From assembly GCA_003665825.1 (NCBI GenBank), contig QPFY01000011.1:620001-684000 (forward strand): 64,000 bases of DNA, written 5' to 3'. A program made the position numbers and the translations under genes. Positions 44,868 through 61,967 of this stretch are shown here, piece after piece (position 1 is the first letter of the stretch; every line of letters begins with the position of its first letter). The stretch comes from Microbotryum silenes-acaulis. Its lineage: Eukaryota > Basidiomycota > Microbotryomycetes > Microbotryales > Microbotryaceae. Under the pieces are notes generated by a model. It was not told the origin of the DNA and did no database searches. It saw only the letters and a list, made by a program, of their open reading frames with translations.

Positions 44868-47758
44868 TCATGACCAAACCTGGAACTCAGAGCGGATCAG
44901 CCTTCCCGAACTCGGAACGAGGTGCAAAACTTGCACTGATATACTCACATCAAGCAAGAGACGGTTTCGGTCCTTGAGCAACTTGAGCTCCTTGGCTCCG
45001 TCAGCCTTGCTGCCTCCCTTGGCCTTCCCAAGGATGTCCTCGAAGATGTCCTCGACCTCGCGCGCCATATGCTTGGCGTCACCGCTGTAAAGAAGAGAGT
45101 ACAACCCTCAATCAGTTCACGACGCTCCCCTTTGGACTGATCTCAAGCAAAGACTGACCAGATGTAAGCGTAACCCTTCTTAGCAACGAGCGAATCTCCA
45201 ATATGATCGCCCAAATCCTTGATCAACTGCTGCACGTAAACCTTGGGTTGATTCGGCTCGCGCGAAAGCGCGACGTGCATACGGAACTTGCCGTCCAATT
45301 CTTTTTCGTACGCTTTCCATTCGTCCTTGTACAGGAAATCCCAGTCCGAGCGACGGCACCCGTAAAAGAGGTCGATCGTACCCCAGTCCTTGAGCGCGTC
45401 GGCACCATCCTTCTCCTTGGCCTTGCGAGCGAGCGCAACACGTTCTTGAATGAAGGCTCGGAACGGAGCGACACCCGTACCAGGTCCGACCATGACGACG
45501 GGAATCTTGGGTGACGTCGGCAAGCGGAAGTTGGAGCGGCGTACGTGGATCGGAGCGCAGAACGCCGAGCCCTTCTTGTACTTGCCACGCGGACCCTCGA
45601 TCTTGTAGACGGGTGCACCCTCCTCGCGAGACGTTCGGGCACCACCCGTGTGGGCGACCTTGAGGTTGAGGATGTAGTTCGTGCCGACACCGTACGAGTA
45701 CGCAGGGTCGCCTTTCACGGCCTGGTACTTGAGCACAACAGCGGTGATGTGGATCGCAGTGGGGTAAAGTTTTGGTGACGACGAGATCGAGTAGTAACGA
45801 GGGTGCAGACGGGGGATGCTGGAGATGACGCGATCGAAAGGGATGGACCATTGCTTGTAGTTCGCCGAGGCCGGGTCGGCCGTGAGCGAGTCACCAGCGG
45901 CAAGGAGCAAGACCTGTGACGTCTTGTAGCAAGGGGCACCGACCTTGGCCTGGTACAAGGCCTTGTCCGAACCGAGCTGCTCGAGCAATCGCCGGGCATC
46001 CTCAGTTGGGGCGTACTTGGCGAAGGAGCCGACGGTCTGCCGAGAAGCGAGGCCGGAGACATCGACGTAGTGACGAAGGACGGTGTCGTACGTCGTCGGA
46101 ACGGGGAAGGGGACTTTGGCCAAAGCCGGGTCGAGCGATTTGACGTCGATGACCTGGTCGCACTTGTCCGAGAGACCCAAGATGCGGAGCCAGCGTTCGA
46201 CCTCGGCATCGGGGTTGAGGGGCCAAACACCAACGTGGTCACCGGTCTGGTATCGCACGCCCGAGTCGGAAATGTCGAACTCGGCATGAACGCAGTTGCG
46301 GTCACCGTCCTCGAACAACTCCTTGGCCTCGAGGATCGGTGCGGCGTAAGGGTTCTTGGCATCAAAGACGCCTCGTGTGCCCGTCAAGGCGCGCTGCGAC
46401 AACTCGCCCAAGAAGACCTTGGCCTCGTCGACCTCGGACTTTTCCGTCACCTCGAAATCGGCGACATCACCGCCGGCCCCCTCCTCCCAGCCGAGCTGCT
46501 TCTGCACCGCTTCCCACATCCCGTCCTTCCAGCTGAGGTAGTCCTCTTCCATGTTTTTGTCGTCGTCACCTTCTCCGAGCTCGCCGACACGCTTGGCGCC
46601 GAGCTTGCTAAGACGCTCGTCGATTTGACGACCGATGGCGCAAAAGTGTTCATAGGTGCTATTACCAACTGTGAGGCGAACGTGAGAGCATCAGCATGGT
46701 ATTGCGCATGTGAGATGGCCCCCACCGCTAATTCCGCTGCGGCCATCGGGTTACTCCCGACGCCGGCTGGCGAAACGGTGCCAAAAACTCACGAGCAAAG
46801 ATGACATAGTTGAGGTTCTCGAGCGAGTCCCCTCCCTTGGAGAGCTCGATCGTGTCCCCCTTGAGGAAGTCCATGAGACCCACCGCGTTATCGGTCGGTT
46901 CACCCTCGCCGTAGGTCGCGACGCAGAAGACGACGAGCGCATCCTCGGGGACCTGGTCCAACGTCTCGAAATCGTATCTACCATCGAGTAATCTCGCGAT
47001 CAGTCCCCGTATCGACGCGGTCGTTTGCGATCAAAGCGCTTCGATCGCCAGAATCGCCGGAAGTGGTAACTCACTCTTCAGGATCACAGACGAGCGAGGA
47101 CAGGCCGTAGCGCGACTTGGCCTCCTTGGCGATACGGGTGCCATAGTCTTCCGCTGTACCGGTTTGAGATCCATAAAATATGACAATCTTCTTCTTCTGT
47201 AGACCGGGAAGGGCAGCGACGGCCGGAGTGGGGAAAGGTGGGAAAGTGCCCCGGGGAAGGAGGAAACCACTCGTCAGCGTCGTGTTGTCATCATCGGGAG
47301 ATCATGGTATTGGGTGTCGGTCGACATGTTCTACTGAAGTCGATGAACTCCATTGTTCTCAGAGGATTGGATGACGAGGAATGAAGCCTGATAGCCTTTC
47401 GGAAGGCCCCCGGCGCACGCGGCGGCAAAACGACGGCCCGTACGCGAACCACGACCATCACACCCGCAGCGCTCAACTCGCCAATCCCGGGATCCATCGA
47501 CAGCGCACGACATGTCCCCACGACCACGAATGCGAGTTGAACCGCATGACTCACCGCTTTCTTCATCGCCGCGACGAAATCACGCCCTGAGGACTCTTCG
47601 TCACCCGAAGCGGCATGACTCGCGCCGCCGTTGCTGAGGCCAGCCTTGTCGATCGAGGACGAGGTTGCGCCGGCGCCCGAGGATTGGGACGAGAAGAACC
47701 ACGCCGCGACGAGGATCACCAACAGGGCTGCAGCGACTTGACTGATTGGGATGGCCAT
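44868..47758 (-). CDS. NADPH-cytochrome P450 reductase
   Basis: ER-anchored diflavin enzyme that passes electrons from NADPH through FAD and FMN to P450s. N-terminal anchor ISQVAAALLVILVAAWFF (from the start at 47758), then the FMN domain with FYGSQTGTAEDYGTRIAKEA, VATYGEGEPTDNA and VGNSTYEHFC, the connecting domain, and the FAD/NADPH domain with PRYYSISSSPK, GVGTNYI, VVMVGPGTGVAPFRAFIQER, FYGCRRSDWDFLYKDE and YAYICGDAKHMAREVED. The protein ends LLLDVWS, the invariant Trp that stacks on the FAD. The last exon carries only VWS and the stop. About seven exons. Complete and well conserved. Confidence 0.96.
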
Positions 47759-48579
47759 GTTGTATTCTTGTACGTTGAATGGTTGTTCGGGCCGCTTCAA
47801 TTTGAACTTGAGGGACCTACGGCCGGGAACGGGGATGAGAGAGTTTGGCTCGCTCTCGGGGAGAAGCAGGGTTGGAAGCCAAAGCTGCCGCTGCCGCCCG
47901 CGACGCCCGCGACGGCCAGCGACGGGGCCGGTGGAAACTGATTACCGAACCCGAGCGCCGCCGCCGCCGCCGACGATTTATTGAAACTCCCGAGAACAGG
48001 GTGTAAGGCAACTTCGAATACCCGAATTTTTCACGTGACCTACTACTCTACGAAAGAAGAAGCGCTTCGGGAAAAAGTTCTGCATGCTCGCACAGCTTTT
48101 GCAGCCATCTCCTGAGTCCTGCTAGAATTGATCAGCCATGATCGACCTTGAATGCGCTGGGGTCACTTACCTATCAAACACTCACCACCTCTTTGTTTGT
48201 GACATGCGTGGAAAGACCATCCATCACCTTTCACCACCTCAAATTTGCGATATCACAACTCTCCCATCTGGGAAGCGTTTCCGAACTACGTCCTTGCTCG
48301 ATGTCGGAGCCCGAGCCGCGGCTCGAACTCGACCCGCACAAGACCGAAGGCGTCTCCCCCATCAAATCGTTCGGGAGGAAGAGAGAGAGAGAGAGAGATG
48401 GTTCGTTATTGCACAGGAAAAAAATGAAGAACCCCCCACGCGTTGGTGTCACAGAAAGTGGGAAAAGGGATGGGATGGTCATGCTGCGTTGGAAAGGAAC
48501 ATAGGAGAGGGCAGAGATGTGGGGGAGGAGGAAAGAGGGTCTGATGTCCCCTATGACAACAAAAAAAAACAGAGCTTCC
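47759..48579. other. Spacer: reductase promoter and kinase 3' region
   Basis: 821 bases between the start of the reductase gene and the stop of the Yak1-type kinase gene, both on the minus strand. It contains GCC/GCG repeats near 47955-47980 and a GA-rich run (gagagagagagaga) near 48378-48395. Open frames here are without motifs. Confidence 0.5.
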
Positions 48580-53273
<4,694 letters not shown>

Positions 53274-53798
53274 TGCCGCGTTGTCGTCGTCTGCTGTGTC
53301 TCGGTCGGCTAGTTCGTCGAAGGTGCCGTGTCCGCTGAGCGCGGCTGAGCGCGAGGCTGAGGCGCTGAGGCGCTGACTGCTCCTGGCTCCTGCTGGCTGC
53401 CCTGGTCGACGACGGGCTGGCGCGCAGGCAGGCTGTGTGGGGAAGCGCCAAGAGCGAGCGATACGTCGTGGTGCGAGCGATGGACGAATAGGACTCGAGG
53501 TAGTGGGTCGATGGTAGATCCACGTGGCTGCTGTGGCCCCTCGACGACGGCACACGACACACACACTCACACGACACACTCGCAGCGTCGGCGGCTCGGC
53601 GTTGAATGGGAGGCAGAAAGGTCGACGACGTGCTGAACGTGAGGCGTGGCGCTGCGTGGCGGTTCAAATTTAAAATTGCACGCGCGGTAGTCGCGCGGAG
53701 AGGCGTGGCGGGCTTCTTAGGGCGTGTTTCTAATCTGGGTTACTAATACCAGCGTTGATTAGCGCCCAAGGGAAACCGCACTTCCGTTGTCGTCATCA
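53274..53798. promoter_or_regulatory. Shared divergent promoter of the Yak1-type kinase and TFB1
   Basis: 525 bases separate the divergent starts of the minus-strand kinase and the plus-strand Tfb1 gene. Part is an open frame in the kinase reading direction, but the conserved part of the kinase starts at 53273. The AT-rich stretch at about 53667-53690 may be the core region. Promoter elements were not identified with certainty. Confidence 0.45.
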
Positions 53799-56297
53799 AT
53801 GTCCCGAGGCTCGCGTTCGACCCCCGTGCTCGCTTCACCCGGCTCTGTCTCCCCCACTTCACCCCCACCCCGACCTAGACCCAGAAATAGACCCGGCCTC
53901 AGCTGCGACGCGATGTCCAGCACGAGCGCAGGCGCGAGCTCAACTGTGCTGTGCTCGGCCCAAGTCGCCTACAAGAAGGATGCGGGCGTGTTGACGTTAA
54001 CACCGGAGTTGCTCACGTTCGGATCGACGTCGAGCTCCCAACCTCGGTTGGCCATCACCACCGCTCGACTACTGGGTCCGTACGAGCATCAAACTGAACC
54101 GGAGATCTTATTACACATCAGCTGACTTTTTTCGCGTCCCTACACATCCCTTAGCCCTCTTCGCCTCCAAGGAAGGCGCTTCCAAAGTCCAGCTCCGAGT
54201 AACCTTGCACCCACTCGCTGCCCTCCCCCGCCACATCACCCTCTCCCCTTTAGACAAAGCCGATGAAGCAGCCTACTCGTTCCACTTCACCGCTGGTGCA
54301 TCCGCCATCTCCGATCGCGAACACTTCAAGAAGCAATTGACCCATATCATCGCCCACAACCGCGAGCTCGAAGCGAATGCCGCGCTTGCACCCGTCGACG
54401 GAGCAACATCCTCTTCGAACGAGCCCAAGGGGAAGGGTAAAGAGCGGGAGGTGATTGATCTTACGACGAACTCGACGTCGTCGAATCGAGCTGGCAAGAC
54501 CGCAGCAGCAACAGCAGTAAATTCTTCGGCCGCGGCCGACTTTCGACTGAGGAAACTCGTGCTCCAGGCCCATCCGAACCTCATGACCCTCCATCGAGAA
54601 CTCGTCATGTCTGGCCAGATAGCCGAAGCCGAATTCTGGGAAGGTCGGGAGGCCCTCTTGGAGCAAGCACGAGCGGGGGAGGCTCAACTCCGAGGCAAGA
54701 GTGCAGCGATGGTCGATCTGAGACCCGAAACGAGCGAGTCGGGCGAGGTGACGGTCAAGATCACGCCGACCCAGATCGCCGACATCTTTGCGGAATACCC
54801 GATGGTGCTCAAGGCTTACAACGAGAACGTTCCCGTGCCAGTTGAGTGCTGGCTTGGTCTTTTCGTCAATTCTCAAAAGTCTTTTCGGGCTAACGATCGA
54901 CACCCCCTTGATGAACAGCTCAACGACCAAGAGTTTTGGACACGCTACTTTCAATCGAAGCTATTCAATCGGAATCGAACAACAAACCGTAGCGCCGTCG
55001 CTTCAGTCAAGGATGACGCCATCTTTGACAAGTACCTTGGGGAAGAAGACGATGGTTAGTCTAGAGGTCATCGTCCAAACGATGAATTGCATTGCTAAGG
55101 CGATGTGGCTAAATCCGGGCACTAGATCTCGAGCCTAAGAACTTGCAGCATCATGACATCTATCGTCTGCTGGATCTCGCTGCCACCGAAGAAGACCAAC
55201 ACGAGGTAAATTCGAACGCTGAACTTGGTACAATGCCCAAAAGTCTAACTCGTCCTCAATGTTTTACACAGGTCGACATCCAACCCGATGTGACGATGCG
55301 AGCAGGGCGAGAACGTGCTGCACTTCCTCTCATGCGAAGGTTCAATGAACATTCGGAAAGGTTACTCAATCAATCCTTGTGAGCATCCGGGGAGTATTGG
55401 GGCAATTGTGGAGATGAAAATCAGAGCTGATGAGTGTATTTCTGAACTCAGAGGTAACTCGGTCGATCGGTCTCGGATCAGTTTCGATCCTGGGAATGCA
55501 GGGGTCAGTTGGCCTCATTCACACCGACTTCTCAGGTTTTAACTGAACAAAATTCTTCTCGATTCTTCTCCCCAGGACCGCAACTATTACGACGACATCC
55601 ATCTCGACGACCTAATAGACCACGCAGCCTCGGACCGTATCGAACTGAACCTAAGTCAACAACGCAACAAATTGACGGCAGCGACGTCGGCTTCGGAATT
55701 GGATGAGGGAGGGGATGCGAAGATGACAATGAACGAGATGGAGATGGGGCAAATTGTGAGGAGGGTTAAGCAGGAGATGGAGGTGTGGGAACCTCACTTG
55801 TCAGAGGTAAGCTAGAATTTTTTTCCTGTTCAGGCTGCTCATCCGAGGTGACTAATCTCTTCCTCGAATCACAGTTCCATCCCGACCCTGCAGCCATCAA
55901 CGCCTCAATGGACGACATGACCCAATCCATTCTCCTCAAAGTCGAACGCAACTCGCGCGAATCGACCTCCAGTTCGGGAGCGATACCCCGTTCGACCCTC
56001 GATCAATGCACGACGATCGCAGCCAGTGCGAACGAATTCCTGCGCCAATTCTGGTCCGCGGTCTTGCCCCCCAAACCGGGGGATATCAGTGCTTTCGCGT
56101 CCAGTACACCGGTGCAGAAGGCGGCGAGGGCGGAGAGGATGAAGAATGGCCTGGATCGAACGTTGGATAGGATTAGGATTGTGGTGCAAGGGTTGGAAGA
56201 AGGGAGTGAGGTGAGAGCTAGGGTTGAGAGTGCGTTGTTACCTGTTAGGGAAAGCGTCGAGACGGCGATTACGTTTTATGAGACGAGGACTTCGTAG
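53799..56297 (+). CDS. TFB1: TFIIH core subunit p62/Tfb1
   Basis: Subunit of the transcription and repair factor TFIIH. The N-terminal part has the PH-like domain (VLCSAQVAYKKDAGVLTLTP…FGSTSSSQPRLAI). A Ser/Lys-rich linker follows, then two BSD-type blocks (AEFWEGREALLEQARAGEA and LNDQEFWTRYFQSKLF, with the aromatic EFW core), then AIFDKYLGEEDD and QHHDIYRLLDLAATEEDQHE. The C-terminal third is helical, ending in VRESVETAITFYETR at 56297. About nine exons. I chose the ATG at 53799; the next one at 53913 begins directly before the PH block and is also plausible. It is convergent with the cyclin H gene 61 bases away. Confidence 0.9.
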
Positions 56298-56358
56298 AGA
56301 TTGCGCGTGCTTTTACAATGAGATGGACGTGTGCAGAATAGCTACAGGTTGGGGGCCC

Positions 56359-57928
56359 CTAGTCAAAGACGCTCGAATCGTCGTTCGGAGGTCGTGCGGC
56401 CGACTTGGCCTTGGATTTCTCCTCCCTCGCTCGGGCCATTCCCTCTTGCTTTTGCTTGTACCTGCACGCCCGACCGTCGACGCTCAGAAAGACATTAGTG
56501 CCCACCCCAAACCTCGAGGTTTTCCTGGCTGCGCCTAGAACGGACTCACAAAATGGATTTAGGATCCTTCTCCGGATTACTGGCCCCCTTCAACCTGCGG
56601 TCAATCTCCTTAACTTTCTCCTTATCCACCGCGCCATTCTCATCCACATCCTTGATGACCTCCCCTATCCGATCCAACTGCTTCAACAAACCCCTCTTAT
56701 CCAATTCCGCTCGATCGGAATCACCCTCTTCATCTTCAGGAGTGGTAGATTTTTTTGAAAAGAGGTCGAATTTGGCGTCGAGCCAAGTTTCGACTGCGAG
56801 GGGATCGATCAGACGCACGCAGGAAAGAGCGATTTGGGAAGGCGAGTAGAGGAATTCGAGGTCCGTTAGACGCGCGGTACGGGCGTGTTTGAGCGCGGGG
56901 TCGTAGAGGGTTGAAATGGATTCAAGGGGTGCTGGGGTCGTCTGGGTGTGGGGGGAACATGCAAGTTCGACAAAGTTAGTCAGCTCTCTCTCTTTACTCA
57001 GTTGGTTCGGCTCCCTTTTTAACCGACCTGAAGATCCAAACCGAGCCCTTGAACAGCGGTGAAGGCATGATGAACCTTGTATTCGAATTTGAGCGATTGG
57101 GAGACGAGAAATTCGAGGTCGAGGATCGAAGCGGGTGTTTCTTTGAGTTTGGACGCAAAGCCGTCAATCGAGAGCATGTGATTTTCCGTTTTGCAGGCCA
57201 GGAAGACGCAGGTGAGCCTGTATGAGATGAAGGGAAGATCACGCTCAGGGACAGGCGTGGCTCGGGGGAAGGAGAATTCTTCCCCCCCCTCCCAACCCTC
57301 TACGTCTAGACCGTAGTTGGACGTACATGACATGCTTGGGATGATAATCCATACACGTGTTGCTGAGGTAAAACCTCTTGAGGTACGACTGAGCCGTCGC
57401 TTGGACGATCTCGGGCAAATGGAAGGCCCGACATAGGCCGGGTATTTGCACGAGGTAGTACGTCACTAGGGCGAGCTCGTCCGACGCGGAGAGGTAGTCG
57501 TGTTCGGCAGGCGGGACGGGCGGGACGGGCGGGGTTTCAATGTCTGGTGTTTCAGTGCTGGTTGATGCTTGGGCTTGGGCCTGGATGAGACGGGGTAGGA
57601 TGAGCTCGAGTGCTGGGGACGCGAAGGAACAAGTGGGGGAAGTGCTCTGACTGACTTGCTCCTGTTCGACCTTTGCCGCAACAACCTTGACAGCCTCGGC
57701 ATTCAACTCGTGTCGTACCTGATCCAATCGCGAAGCAGAGAATCTCCAATGCCTATCACATCGAAAATACCCTAGCTGGTCAGTCACCTTCCAGAGGGGG
57801 AGTCGAGGCCGGGACGAAGCTAACCTGAACTGGGACGAAGCCTCGTACAAGGGCATCGGTCGCATTCGTTGGGGACGACTCGGCTCGTCCGGTGCGGAAG
57901 GGGTGGTAGCGATGATCCTTTTGGCCAT
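56359..57928 (-). CDS. Cyclin H (Ccl1/Mcs2), CDK-activating kinase subunit of TFIIH
   Basis: Regulatory cyclin of the CDK7/Kin28 kinase in TFIIH. The N-terminus carries the cyclin H signature MPLYEASSQFR…HWRFSASRLDQVRHELN, then two cyclin folds: DELALVTYYLVQIPGLCRAF, TAQSYLKRFYLSNTCMDYHP, KHVMLTCVFLACKTENHMLS, IDGFASKLKETPASI and SLKFEYKVHHAFTAVQGLGL. The second fold includes LIDPLAVETWLDAKFDLF. The tail is charged and ends YKQKQEGMARAREEKSKAKS…NDDSSVFD after a last small exon, with stop at 56359-56361. About six exons; start MAKRIIATTPSAPDE at 57928. Confidence 0.92.
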
Positions 57929-58129
57929 ATTTGGACGAGTTGCCGAGCACGATGGGGGCTGGGAAGCACAGCTCAGCCGCTAGCTCAGCTCGGTCGTCAA
58001 CGCGCGGTCGTCAGCGCGGTCGGTGTCTATCCGTGTTTTGCGCTTTGACCTCCTCTGCCCAGCAATTCCGCTCAGACTCGCCTCCTCGTCTTCCCATAAC
58101 TCACGCACCCCACCCCGAACGCTGCCACC
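57929..58129. promoter_or_regulatory. Short divergent promoter, cyclin H and DAD1
   Basis: Only 201 bases separate the divergent starts of the cyclin H gene (57928) and the Dad1 gene (58130). They must contain both core promoters. I recognise no specific element. Confidence 0.5.
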
Positions 58130-58677
58130 ATGACTGAATCATCCCCTCATTTCGAACGGGAAAGATCGCGCCTGATCGCCGAAATAGCCGAGGCAAGTCA
58201 TCCGTCTCATCCGTCTCACACGTCAGACACATCCCCATACACCAGCGCGTTCGCGTCGCGTATCCCCCTCCCTCGCCCTGCCTCATCTGACCTCCGCTCC
58301 AAGCCCACATCCTCTCCTCTAGAACCTAGCCAAATGCGTCACCTCCGCCAATGCGCTGAACCGCAACATCGAGAACGTCGCTTCCGTCAGCAGCGGCTTC
58401 GAACCCGTCCACGCCTTGTGGACCCAATTCCAGACCGTCATGTTGAACGGTAGCGTGGGGAACCATGAGGTACGCTCTGCGCTACGATCCCGTGGTGGTC
58501 TTGCTTATCCGTTACTTATTCGTTTCGTTTCGTTTGATCCTGGTGCTGTAGACAACACGGACCGAGCCTCCGATCCTGGCCCCTCATTTCCCTTCCGGTG
58601 TCGACGGACACGCGATCCTTCCTCATGGACTGGCCCCCGGTCAAGGCGAGACCGCTCTTCTTCAATCGACGCATTGA
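58130..58677 (+). CDS. DAD1: DASH complex subunit Dad1
   Basis: Small subunit of the DASH/Dam1 complex that links kinetochores to microtubule ends. Exons 58130-58192, 58323-58469 and 58552-58677 join in phase to give 111 residues. The core matches the Dad1 family: SPHFERERSRLIAEIAE, then NLAKCVTSANALNRNIENVA, SVSSGFEPVHALWTQFQTVM and a Pro/Gly-rich tail (PPILAPHFPSGVDG). The first intron starts with GC (GAG|GCAAGT) rather than GT, with an ordinary AG end. The protein would be truncated after the first exon without this splice. No other start fits. Confidence 0.85.
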
Positions 58678-58965
58678 CCGCCAACGGAGACAAGGCAGGA
58701 GTAGGTCGATGCGTTTGGGTTCTTTGTTTCTTGAAGGAAGACTGTCAATGTCATGTTGTATCAACAGCGCGGTGTAATCCCATGCGAGTTTTTGAGGGAA
58801 CAACATGCGCGCGCAAAGGTTACAAGGATCTAAGATGGTGGGAGGCGGAGAATACTACAAAGCAACATGTACGAGCAAACAAAGTCGGGGGCGTACATAA
58901 AGAACGGTAAAACGGAAATTCTCCACCAACCATTTCCTGAACACACTTTTTCTAAGTAGTTCTTC

Positions 58966-61239
58966 CTATCGAATCGACGAAAATGGATTGAGCATCGACG
59001 CCTCCCCTCGACGCTCGCTCTTGCTCTTGGGGAACGTTTGCCAGAAACGTAGAGTCTGCGAATCGACCAGCATTGCATCAGAACAGGAGCCTTCGATGAT
59101 CTTGCCATTCTTCGAGGACTAACCTCATCCCCGGCTCCAGTGACGATCACCTGCCCATCGGGCGAAGCGGCGAGGTAAAGCACCCGATACGTATGCCCTT
59201 GCAACGTCGCGACTTGCGTCATCGACGGGTATCTCCAGATCACGACTGTGAAAATTGGCGTACACCTCAAGGATCAGATCGCGCCCCTCAGAACCCTTAG
59301 GGCATGGACGACCGACGCACCTTGGTTCTGCGCCTGCCCCGCCGAGAAGCCATGCGTCGATACAAGTTCGTTCGAGTTCTTGGACCATAGAAGATTGCAA
59401 ATCTGTACATCGTCCCCAGCAACGCGGCGGTGAGCCATTACTGCGCAGGGACCACGGTATCCTGTACGACATACCTGACTGCCGGTATCGATCTCGTTCA
59501 ACAGGGTTCCCGTCGAGGTGTTCCAGAAACGCAGTTTCATATCTACATGGAACGTGCCCACGTCTGTTCAGCTGTGAGAGCCACAAAGAGCTCGATATCG
59601 AACCCACTCACCAGCCGTTCCTCCACCGGACGCTAACACCCCATGCTGATGAGGTGACCACGCGATCGCTTTGATCGCCGCGACATGTTCTGTAAATCGA
59701 TGAGTCGGCGCCTGTGAAGAATACCTCTCCCCAACTCAGCCTCCAAACCTTCACCCCGTACATCCCCCTCCGCCACTCACCTCATTCATCTTCTCATACA
59801 CAAACAACCGATTATCATTCCCCCCGCTGGCCAACTGATCGCCCGCATCGTTCCACTTGAGTCCACACACCTCCTGCCGATGCGCCGTCAATTTGCCGAC
59901 CCAATGATCATGCACCCTCACATCGCGATGCAAGATCGACCGATCATGACTACCCGAACTCAAGATCGCGTCGTTCCATGAAAGAGCTCCGACGCGTCCC
60001 GTATGACCGGACATTTTTCGAATGACGCGTTCTTCTTGCGCGTCCCAGATTTGGACGGAACCATTCTTGGTGCCGACGGCGAGTTGGTGACCTCTTTGGA
60101 CCCAGGCGAGGGAGGTGATCGAGTCCGGTACGGCGTTCTCCGATAAATCGCAGAGCTTCTTCACTTCGGACGTGTGCGCCGACCAGGTGTAGATGCTCGA
60201 TCCGAGTCCGACGGCCAGGACGTTGTGGGTGCTCCAATCGATCAGGTTGAGGTAGTAATCATCCTGGGGCAGTTGGAAGGAGAGTCAGATGCTCGGCAGC
60301 TCTCGTCACACTTTTGTATTCTAACTCACTGCTAGTTCAGGTGCATCCAGCACTTTGAAAGGGACTCGACTCATCGCCCTCTGTTGCTTCTTGGGCGACA
60401 ACAACAACTTTTGCGACTCGTACCTCACAGGGCTGACGCTGTACCGTTCGTGGGTCGGCGAGTCAAGACCGATGACCCTTTCCCTTTCGGCCGTCGTGAC
60501 TCGTTTCCTTGATGGTGAAGTGAACGAGAAGAGTTTCTTCCCGGAAGAGGGGGATGAGGGTGAAGTAGTGATCGAGTTGTGGGAGACGGATCGAGTTCGG
60601 GACGACGGCGAATTGCGCAGAGAGGAAGAATCGACCGAGTCGGGCCCAAAGAGTTCGGACTTGAGAAGAGCAGAAAAAGTCTTGTTGGCATCGTCTGGAA
60701 TTTACAAAGTGTGTCAAGGTTCAGTGAATTGCAATCGTCATTACCCTCGGCGCACTCACCTTGAAGATGGTCATGGTCGGTGACGGTCGTTTTTCGTTTC
60801 CCTTTCAAAGGACTACTCGAAGCCGATTGGATGAGCGAGAAGCTCGTTTGCAAATCCATGCCATCCCGATTCGGAATGAACCTAATCGTACACAATCCAA
60901 CCCCCAACATCAGCATCGCTCCCTTTTACCGCGCCACACACTCGCATGTAGCGAGCCCGCCTCCCCCAAGACGACTGACCGATCACCATAGACCTTCTTC
61001 TTGCTCGGTGAATTAGGCGTACTCCTCCTCCCATTCAAACTATCCAAACTGCCCGTACTCGCACTATGCGGAAGCGTCGACGACTCGAACCCGAACGACA
61101 TGGTATGTCGCGACGTCGATGAACCCGGGACGAGGCTGGGTCGAGCAGCATTCGGGTGGCTCGACGAGTTGGATGAGCCTGAGGCGGGTGGGAAGGAGGA
61201 AGAGGTCGAGGCTTGGGGTCTTCGTCGATCGGAATCCAT
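58966..61239 (-). CDS. CDH1: APC/C activator Cdh1 (Fzr1/Ste9)
   Basis: Substrate adaptor that activates the anaphase-promoting complex in late mitosis and G1. Start [20 protein letters not shown] at 61239; a Ser-rich N-terminus is followed by the C-box [18 protein letters not shown] and a region with several Ser/Thr-Pro sites ([22 protein letters not shown]). Next comes [20 protein letters not shown], typical of Cdh1. Seven WD40 repeats follow (for example [60 protein letters not shown]). The protein ends MLNPFSSIR, the IR tail that docks to Cdc27. About eight exons. The C-box and IR tail together favour Cdh1 over Cdc20. Confidence 0.92.
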
Positions 61240-61967
61240 GCTTGGTCTTTCTGAAGCGGTTTGACGTCGTGCAAGACGGATGGTGGCGGATGCGTGTGAT
61301 GCAGTGTTTGAGAGTGGTCCGTGCGAAGTTGATCGAGTAGCTACGAGCAGCCTCGTAAGCTCTGTCGAGTATGGGCGTTAGCCTTGAACTGAGGGTGAAG
61401 TAAAACCGAAATGACTAAAGTAAAACAAGGTGCAGAATGCAAATAGTCGAGGGTGCCGTGGCCTGCAATACGCGAACCGAAGGCCTGAGGTCGGATCGAG
61501 GTTGATCGAGTCTCGACTTGGTCGTACCACGCTTTGAATGCCGAAGAACCAGGTCGGGACGTGATCGACACTTGGGCGACAGAGCTCAGCTCTCGACTAC
61601 TCGACTCGGCGTGGCACCACGACAGGAGGTCGTTGGGTTTGCTACGTAGAGCAGGGGCGCCACAGATGACCGGCGGGTTAGGACAGACAAAGGCGACGAC
61701 GCACTCGAGCGAACAAACTCGTGAAAGCTCGTGACCCAACTCGGCCGAACTGAGTGATCATTGACCGATTTGGCACATCATCACAGGCAAAGTAGTGGAG
61801 GAATTTGGAAGGGAAAAATTCGGGGGTATTGGCATCACGATGATGTAGAACCCACAGAGAACATTCGGATAAAAACTTTCGACCGACTCTGCAAGGGTTC
61901 TATTTACTGAAAAAGCGAATGGCCCAAGCACGACCCACAAACCGCCGCCGGACTCGGAGATGGCACC
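61240..61967. other. Spacer: Cdh1 promoter and beta-tubulin 3' region
   Basis: 728 bases between the start of the Cdh1 gene and the stop of the minus-strand beta-tubulin gene. I see no gene. It should hold the Cdh1 promoter and 5' UTR. Confidence 0.5.
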
